The position numbers and the translations under genes are program-made. A stretch of 64,000 nt of DNA. Origin: a virus. The DNA is taken from positions 1 through 64,000 of the IMG/VR virus record IMGVR_UViG_3300032668_000013, one strand, 5' to 3'. This document shows positions 58,521 through 64,000 of the stretch, piece after piece. How positions within the stretch are numbered: position 1 is the first letter of the stretch; each line of letters begins with the position of its first letter. The notes beneath the pieces were generated by a model, which saw only the letters and a list, made by a program, of their open reading frames with translations, did no database searches and was not told the DNA's origin.

Positions 58521-59198
58521 ATGGCAAAAAATAGATTAATTTTAGAGTTTACAGAATTTAATGCACAAAGAATGAATCCTGATTCATCTCAAATGGCAGT
58601 TTCAGTTGATAATCCTCAATTAAGTATAAACGCATTTGATAAACACTTAGATAAAGTTAGAACTGCTATATCTAATTTAGAAGGTATTGTTAAAAATTTA
58701 ACTACATCATCTACATTTAGATCATTGAGATCTATGCTTTCTCTTGAAGAACAAAATGTAGATAAATTAAAAATACTAAGAATTACTTCAAATGATAGGG
58801 TTAATTATGATGCTTATGTATCATTTTTAGTTCATGATAAAGAATATTTTGGAGTTGTTAAAAATCTATTAAATCCTTTACCAAGATTAGTATCTGAGGT
58901 ATTTAAAGATAATGACCTTGTCCAAAGTAAAGAATGGAGAGTTAAGGTTGAGGGTTTAATAATTAAGACTATAAAGGCTTGGTTAAAACCTGAGATAGGA
59001 GAATATACTTTATTAAAGTCTCAAATTTTATGTACTAATAATATAACAGGGGAAGATCTTTTATTAAAAGAAGGTTCGGATGTTAAGGTTATACGTTCTA
59101 TGGAAAGTTCAATTACAATTGAATATGATAATAAATTTTATAATTTAACAGGAGATAATTTTATTTATTTTAATTATTGGTTTAAGAATAAGAAATAA
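58521..59198 (+). CDS. Hypothetical phage protein with LILEFTEFN N-terminus
   Basis: 225 residues. The start MAKNRLILEFTEFNAQRMNP is a more distant variant of the shared N-terminal pattern. Helical middle (LDKVRTAISNLEGIVKNLTT), then alpha/beta segments (YDAYVSFLVHDKEYFGVV, ITIEYDNKFYNLTGDNFIYF). No family is recognised; it is probably a virion or assembly protein by position between internal-protein genes and fibres. Confidence 0.5.
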   Translation: MAKNRLILEFTEFNAQRMNPDSSQMAVSVDNPQLSINAFDKHLDKVRTAISNLEGIVKNLTTSSTFRSLRSMLSLEEQNVDKLKILRITSNDRVNYDAYVSFLVHDKEYFGVVKNLLNPLPRLVSEVFKDNDLVQSKEWRVKVEGLIIKTIKAWLKPEIGEYTLLKSQILCTNNITGEDLLLKEGSDVKVIRSMESSITIEYDNKFYNLTGDNFIYFNYWFKNKK

Positions 59199-59225
59199 AA
59201 AAAGGAGCTTTAAGCTCCTTTTTTT
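59197..59225. terminator. Bidirectional terminator
   Basis: An A-run with GGAGCTT, a single T, AAGCTCC and a T-run between convergent genes. Confidence 0.88.
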
Positions 59226-61158
59226 ATTTTAATCCATTTCTTTCTATTATATCATAAAGTTCTTTTACTTTATTTTCTAAGTAAGCTACTTTTGCTACTA
59301 AAACTTCATTATAGTTTAGGGCTAAATAACCATCTTCTTTTTTTATTATAGAACTTGGTACAATATCTTCTACATCTTGTGCTATATAACCTATATGAGA
59401 ATTACCACCAATTACATAAGATGCAGATTTAATAGAATCAATTCCTTCTATTACTGGGTTGTAAACTATATTTGACTTTAATCTTAAATCAGAATCAAAT
59501 CCACCTGTTTGCGCAGTTATAGAACCACTAGCTGATATATTTCCTGAAAAATAAGCATTACCACTAACTTGAAGTATCGCAGATCCTTGACTTTGTGTAA
59601 ATCCAATTAATACATTACCTGTATTATTATTAAAAATATCATTTATATTATTTGACCAATTTGGAGAAAGTGCTCCACTTGGATTAATTAATAATGAACC
59701 ATCATTACTAAAAGTTCCAGTTCCTATATTTCCAACAACACCTATACATTGAGCTGGATAACCAATCGGAAGAGAAGATGTTAAACCTCCATTATAATCT
59801 ATATATAGTTTTGTACCAAGACCATAATTCCATGTATTAATATTACGAAATACCCCCATTGCTACATATCTTCCATAACCACCAATAGGAATAGTATCAA
59901 CTGTTATCCCTAATAATTGATTTTGATATTTATCAGGAGATGCACGAACAATACGTCCGCTACTGTCCATAGATATCACAGTATTTGGTGGTAAACTATA
60001 ACTACCGTAATTTAAAACTGTTATAAAAACAGAATTACCTATATTAAATGTTATACCATCACGTCCAGTGTATGTTAATGTATCATAAGTTAAAGCAGAA
60101 GATTGTAAAGCATACAATTGTAAAGAACTAGTTCCAGTAGTAGGAACTGTATTTGATGGCATTTGAATATATCCTGTAATTTTAGCATTTCCTTGAATAT
60201 AAGCATTTCCATTAACTTGTAAACTATATGTTCCATAAAAGAAACTTGTTCCGATTGACAAATTACCTGCAAAGTAATTACTACTTGGATCTGAATTATA
60301 TATACTCCAAGTTCCAGATGGAATTGTACCTCCAATTAATAAAGATGACCAATTAGAAGTATATGTTGATATATTATTAATTGGTATTATTTGTACTCCA
60401 ATTGTATTTGAAAAAAATCCACTTCCTGATATCTGAGGATTAACTACTATTCCAATATTATTAGCAGTTAGTCCTAAATTAGAATAAGTTCCTGATGTAT
60501 ATATACTTAAGCCAGTAATAGATGATGTACCAAATGCAGTTGTTTGTATAGTATTACTTCTAAAAAATCCATTTTGAAAACCATTAAAAATACCAATCCC
60601 TCCAGCCCCTTCTATAAAATTTTGAGCATAAATACCTCCATTTGTAGAAATTGCAGATGCTGAAAGTCCATTATTTCCTGATAAAGAAGAGGCTACAAAT
60701 ATTTTACCACCTATATATGTATCATTACTTACTTGTAAGCTATAAGATCCTGATAAACTTGTATAACTATTAGTCCCAATTAATAATCCAAATGGATTAC
60801 CTTTATTCCAAGAAATAGAAGAATCATATCCTATACTAGTTGTTCCAGTCCATAATGTAACATATCCAAGTGAAGCTGAACCAGTTATATTACCAACTCC
60901 ACCACCTGATTGTTTTAAGACTAATTGTGAATCAGAAGTCCCATTTTGCCACCAATATTCTTGTGGATATGGTTGTGTGCTTGATGTTCCAATTAGTACT
61001 GTTAATCCTATATGTCTATTAGACGCTGATATTCCTGAACATGCAGATGCAGTTGTAGCCCATGGTATAGAAAATCCACTTCCGGAAAAATTTGCATATT
61101 TATAATCTAAAGGTCTACCTGTTCCTAAAAATATACTATCTGATACTTGTACTGACAT
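59224..61158 (-). CDS. Tail fibre with C-terminal S74 intramolecular chaperone
   Basis: 644 residues, rich in Gly, Ser, Thr, Asn and Tyr, with repeated SLQVSGNAYI/GNLSIGTS-type beta repeats. The last ~90 residues are a peptidase S74 chaperone domain: GGFDSDLRLKSNIVYNPVIE, SHIGYIAQDVEDIVP, YLALNYNEVLVAKVAYLE and a terminal coiled coil. S74 domains trimerise the fibre and then cut themselves off just before a conserved Ser. The fibre is likely a host-binding or adhesion structure. Genes at 61188 and 62733 follow the same style. Confidence 0.88.
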   Translation of the reverse strand: MSVQVSDSIFLGTGRPLDYKYANFSGSGFSIPWATTASACSGISASNRHIGLTVLIGTSSTQPYPQEYWWQNGTSDSQLVLKQSGGGVGNITGSASLGYVTLWTGTTSIGYDSSISWNKGNPFGLLIGTNSYTSLSGSYSLQVSNDTYIGGKIFVASSLSGNNGLSASAISTNGGIYAQNFIEGAGGIGIFNGFQNGFFRSNTIQTTAFGTSSITGLSIYTSGTYSNLGLTANNIGIVVNPQISGSGFFSNTIGVQIIPINNISTYTSNWSSLLIGGTIPSGTWSIYNSDPSSNYFAGNLSIGTSFFYGTYSLQVNGNAYIQGNAKITGYIQMPSNTVPTTGTSSLQLYALQSSALTYDTLTYTGRDGITFNIGNSVFITVLNYGSYSLPPNTVISMDSSGRIVRASPDKYQNQLLGITVDTIPIGGYGRYVAMGVFRNINTWNYGLGTKLYIDYNGGLTSSLPIGYPAQCIGVVGNIGTGTFSNDGSLLINPSGALSPNWSNNINDIFNNNTGNVLIGFTQSQGSAILQVSGNAYFSGNISASGSITAQTGGFDSDLRLKSNIVYNPVIEGIDSIKSASYVIGGNSHIGYIAQDVEDIVPSSIIKKEDGYLALNYNEVLVAKVAYLENKVKELYDIIERNGLK

Positions 61159-61187
61159 TTTTATTGTTTATTTTTTATTATTAATAA

Positions 61188-62717
61188 TTATGAAAAGGCA
61201 TAATTATTAGTAGATTGATCAAATGTTAGTGGTGTTCCAATATTATAATATATATTATAAGCTATATTACAATAACCATCATTAATTGATGTTGTAGTAT
61301 ATGACTGAAACGTTCCATTACCCCCTATAGGTCCTCCATTACTAGCAGAAGATCTCCAGTTTGTTTTTGGATATATTGTAGGCACAACCAAAAACAAATA
61401 CCCAGTAACTCCCATTGTATTAACATTTATAGTATCATTATTAATGTATAAATGTTTAGTTAAAAAAGCACAAGTACTTGAAGTCACATCATTAATTATT
61501 TGAGTCATATTATAATTTGTAGTAGAAACCACAACAAAATATGGATAATAAAAATTAATTACTGATGTAACAAATCTACTACTTGATTGTTTAGCATCAT
61601 TAAGAATTATACCAAAATAACCAATAGTAGTACTTGTACTTAATGCACTACTAAAAGTTGGTGATATAGCTCCTGATGTAATAGAAATTGTAGAACCAAT
61701 ATTATAGTAATTTGTTCCATCATTACTATAAGATAATTGATAATATCTTAAAGGAACTAATGGTGAATTTATTGAAATCGAAGTAGATGATAATGTAGTT
61801 CCTACATTACCGATTTCTCTAACAAAACTTGATTCAATTGATTGAGGGTTAGATATTGATTGGGTTAAAGTAATAGTTGGTTGTGCATACGGAGTCATAT
61901 TTATTACACCAATTGAGTTTGCTTCTGCTCCTTGAGTATCTGTTACATCATATTTATAGAAATAATTAATAGGAGTTACAGGTAAGGCAGTATAATTAAC
62001 AGATTGTGTAAAAGTATTAGTATATGTTGCAGTAGGACCTACTTTATTAGTTAAAAAAGTATTAGGTGTAGAAGTTCCATAAGAAACTGTTCCAACAGCA
62101 GCAGTTGCTCCTGCTGAGTTAATAGTATATGATACACTAATAGTTGCTATAATACTTGAGGTATTATAAGGTATTGTTGTTGGTATAACAGATATATTAG
62201 CAGTTGGTGTTAATGGTTGTTGTATAGCATCTAATATAACTTGTTGAGGAGTTTTTCCTATTGCTGGTATTACCGAACCATTAGTATATCTACCAAAACT
62301 ATAACTAGGTCCTAAATATACAGTTGGGTTATAAGTAAAAATATCAACAGTACAAGAATATGTTGAAGATTGAGTTGACCAATAGTAAGACAAATTAGAA
62401 GTTTGATCTACATATAATATATTTGGAGATGCATTAGAAGCAGTTGGAAAAGCGGATATACTACTATATTGTAAAACTCCTCCACCATTATCTTCATCCC
62501 AAGAAGTAGATACTGCTGATTGTGTTCCACCACTAGATAAAAATTTGGCTCCATTAAAAACATAAGTTTTTCTAATATCAGTTTGGAAAACTTTTAAACC
62601 ATCATAAACAACTAAATAGTTCATATTTATTCTAACACTAGAACTTGTTGCTATAATTCTAGTATCTATTGGCTGTGGTGCTGATACATTAAATCCTGAT
62701 ATTTTAGGTATTGACAT
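61188..62717 (-). CDS. Tail fibre-like protein
   Basis: 509 residues, Ser/Thr/Ile/Tyr-rich beta protein with no cysteine clusters. It starts MSIPKISGFNVSAPQPID and contains VILDAIQQPLTPTANISV, TQGAEANSIGVINMTPYAQP and other Ig-like segments. Parts of its plan (DILTKMFYPDLGPS-type segment; Ig-like bulk; terminal aromatic block) are shared with the 62733 protein, so they may be paralogues. It lies 29 nt upstream of the S74 fibre on the same strand. Function as fibre or fibre-tip is inferred from composition and context. Confidence 0.6.
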   Translation of the reverse strand: MSIPKISGFNVSAPQPIDTRIIATSSSVRINMNYLVVYDGLKVFQTDIRKTYVFNGAKFLSSGGTQSAVSTSWDEDNGGGVLQYSSISAFPTASNASPNILYVDQTSNLSYYWSTQSSTYSCTVDIFTYNPTVYLGPSYSFGRYTNGSVIPAIGKTPQQVILDAIQQPLTPTANISVIPTTIPYNTSSIIATISVSYTINSAGATAAVGTVSYGTSTPNTFLTNKVGPTATYTNTFTQSVNYTALPVTPINYFYKYDVTDTQGAEANSIGVINMTPYAQPTITLTQSISNPQSIESSFVREIGNVGTTLSSTSISINSPLVPLRYYQLSYSNDGTNYYNIGSTISITSGAISPTFSSALSTSTTIGYFGIILNDAKQSSSRFVTSVINFYYPYFVVVSTTNYNMTQIINDVTSSTCAFLTKHLYINNDTINVNTMGVTGYLFLVVPTIYPKTNWRSSASNGGPIGGNGTFQSYTTTSINDGYCNIAYNIYYNIGTPLTFDQSTNNYAFS

Positions 62718-62732
62718 TTTATTTTATTTTTT

Positions 62733-64000
62733 TTATGAAAATGTATATTTTCCAGTTGGGTTAGTTTGATAATTTGTATAATATATATAATATAATACAC
62801 CATTCCAATAATGAGTTGATGGTGTAATACTATTAGTCGCTATTTGGAAATTAGCAATAACAGAATCTCCACCTTGATCTGACATAGTACTTAGAAATTT
62901 TCCATAGGTACTTGGGTATATATAATACATATACCCAAAAACAGTTCCAGTAAAATCTAATTGAGATTGATAGCCAATATTTTTTGATAGACCAAAACTA
63001 CTTAAATTAAAGTTACCAAAACTACTAACCATAGTTGAATATGGTATAGTTGATGTTCCATAATAATACGGATAATCGGTATTTATACCAAAAGTATAAG
63101 TTGCTTGCAAATTAGCTATATCTGTTATAGTTAATACATAACTATAACTAGTTTTTGTAGAATTATTAATTGAGTATGTAAATACTGAACCACTATATGT
63201 TCCTGAAAATCCAGGACCAGTTGCTATTACTAGATTAGAAGTAAGACTACCACTAATTATAGCAGATACTACAGTAGTAGTACCTGGATAAATAGTATAA
63301 TTATATGTTATTCCACTAGAACTTGTCAATGATCCTACCTCGTATAAATTACCACTTCCTAAAGGAGTAGTAACTCCTAATGTACAACTTGGGCCTAAAT
63401 CTGGATAAAACATCTTAGTTAATATATCTGACATACTAAGATTACTAAAAGTAAATGGTTTTTTAATACCACCTACTTCTACAGTTATTGATTTAGGATT
63501 ATTATAAGCAAAATTACTACTTATATCTCGCCAACTTACTACATTATTAGAACCTAATATTAAAGCTTGTCCAATTGAACCAGTAGAACTAATTGAAGGG
63601 AATTGATATCCGTTTAAATAAATATTACTAGTTGATGCTGACATCAAATTAATATTACCATTTGGATTAATAACACTAATATCTAATCCTGAGTTTGTAG
63701 CTGCTGTTATAATATATGGAGCATTATTAAATAAAGTTGGATTTCCTGCTAAAAATGTAACTATAGTACTTTGAGTAATAGAATCAGGTTTATTATTAAA
63801 AAAGAATACATCTGTACCATTATTTAATAAAGTAGAGTTCATTACATTACTACCTAAATAATTTCTTTTACCAAAATAAAATGGGTTAGTTAATATACTT
63901 CCAGCACTATCAGAATCTAAACCAATATAATAACTACCTGATGCAGTCGTTTGTTTAAAAACGTTATTTATCCATGTGGTATAAATAGCATCCCTTAAAT
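62733..64000 (-). CDS. Tail fibre-like protein, N-terminus beyond the window
   Basis: The frame runs open to the window edge. Codons before the ATG at 63842 continue in frame (from about 63998: LRDAIYTTWINNVFKQTTAS, then LTNPFYFGKRNYLGSN), so the real start lies outside and the ATG at 63842 is internal. The C-terminal 369 residues plus about 52 upstream ones are visible. It is beta-rich like the next gene, with segments VEVGGIKKPFTFSNLSMSDI and LTKMFYPDLGPSCTLG, and ends NPTGKYTFS. Probable fibre or baseplate-attached adhesin; GKYTFS at its end resembles NNYAFS of the next protein. Confidence 0.65.
   Translation of the reverse strand, partial: LRDAIYTTWINNVFKQTTASGSYYIGLDSDSAGSILTNPFYFGKRNYLGSNVMNSTLLNNGTDVFFFNNKPDSITQSTIVTFLAGNPTLFNNAPYIITAATNSGLDISVINPNGNINLMSASTSNIYLNGYQFPSISSTGSIGQALILGSNNVVSWRDISSNFAYNNPKSITVEVGGIKKPFTFSNLSMSDILTKMFYPDLGPSCTLGVTTPLGSGNLYEVGSLTSSSGITYNYTIYPGTTTVVSAIISGSLTSNLVIATGPGFSGTYSGSVFTYSINNSTKTSYSYVLTITDIANLQATYTFGINTDYPYYYGTSTIPYSTMVSSFGNFNLSSFGLSKNIGYQSQLDFTGTVFGYMYYIYPSTYGKFLSTMSDQGGDSVIANFQIATNSITPSTHYWNGVLYYIYYTNYQTNPTGKYTFS

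Noticed and set aside
63842-63844. ATG at 63842 as the start of the last fibre gene
   Set aside because: The frame is open and protein-like for a further ~52 codons up to the window edge, so this ATG is internal.
1-64000. tRNA genes
   Set aside because: No cloverleaf with a GTTC-type T-loop was noticed; the intergenic spaces are too short and AT-rich. A tRNA search program would be decisive.

Overview
This 64 kb window is a piece of the genome of a large, very AT-rich tailed phage with a contractile tail (T4-like myovirus organisation), almost certainly infecting a member of the Bacteroidota. The host inference rests on base composition, on start codons preceded by A-rich leaders without Shine-Dalgarno sequences, and on two textbook Bacteroidota sigma-ABfr promoters (TTTG, 19 bp, TATATTTG at 7088-7118 and 25184-25214) plus four further TATATTTG boxes. 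No tRNA, rRNA or CRISPR array was seen. Genes are packed head to tail on both strands, with start/stop overlaps, and several hairpin terminators lie between convergent genes. The standard genetic code fits.

Layout. 1-6 kb: a Mom-like DNA-modification gene and small proteins with a shared N-terminal peptide, including a nucleotidyltransferase and an ADP-ribosyltransferase. 6-10 kb: a DUF151/UVR operon and a fractured family B DNA polymerase. 11.5-21 kb: baseplate and tail-hub genes. 21-30 kb: UvsW helicase, an interrupted acetyltransferase, a catalytic-domain-only alanyl-tRNA synthetase, a glycosyltransferase, a phosphoesterase and a probable sliding clamp. 30-37 kb: baseplate wedge, guanylate kinase, probable neck protein. 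38-46.7 kb: a possibly frameshifted gene, a fractured GMP reductase, DnaJ, IF-3 and UvsX. 48-51.6 kb: GreA, TerC and small genes. 51.6-59.2 kb: large presumed internal virion proteins and ClpP. 59.2-64 kb: tail fibres, the last one running off the window.

The most unusual part is the DNA polymerase. Its middle fragment carries a 42-nt in-frame insert with a stop codon exactly in catalytic motif B. The insert folds as a 12-bp hairpin capped by a GUAA loop that contains the stop, is bounded by matching TAC codons, and has a GAGG just upstream of the second TAC. Skipping it restores the family spacing. This looks like a T4 gene 60-type translational bypassing element, and an HNH homing-endonuclease gene lies next to it. 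The same polymerase is then broken at motif C (YCDTDS) by a split intein, with a free-standing endonuclease gene between the halves. The GMP reductase gene is broken in the same way at its active-site loop. The polymerase N-terminal half is not in the window.

Two further themes stand out. Nine homing endonucleases of several families sit beside core genes. About fifteen otherwise unrelated proteins share an N-terminal peptide of the type MKxIKKFxxFINE, which resembles the T4 capsid-targeting sequence cut by the prohead protease after (L/I)xE. Several of these carry effector-like domains (ADP-ribosyltransferase, nucleotidyltransferase, GNAT), so they may be packed in the head and injected. The phage also encodes host-type IF-3, GreA, ClpP, DnaJ and TerC, and several of these genes lie next to host-like promoter boxes.
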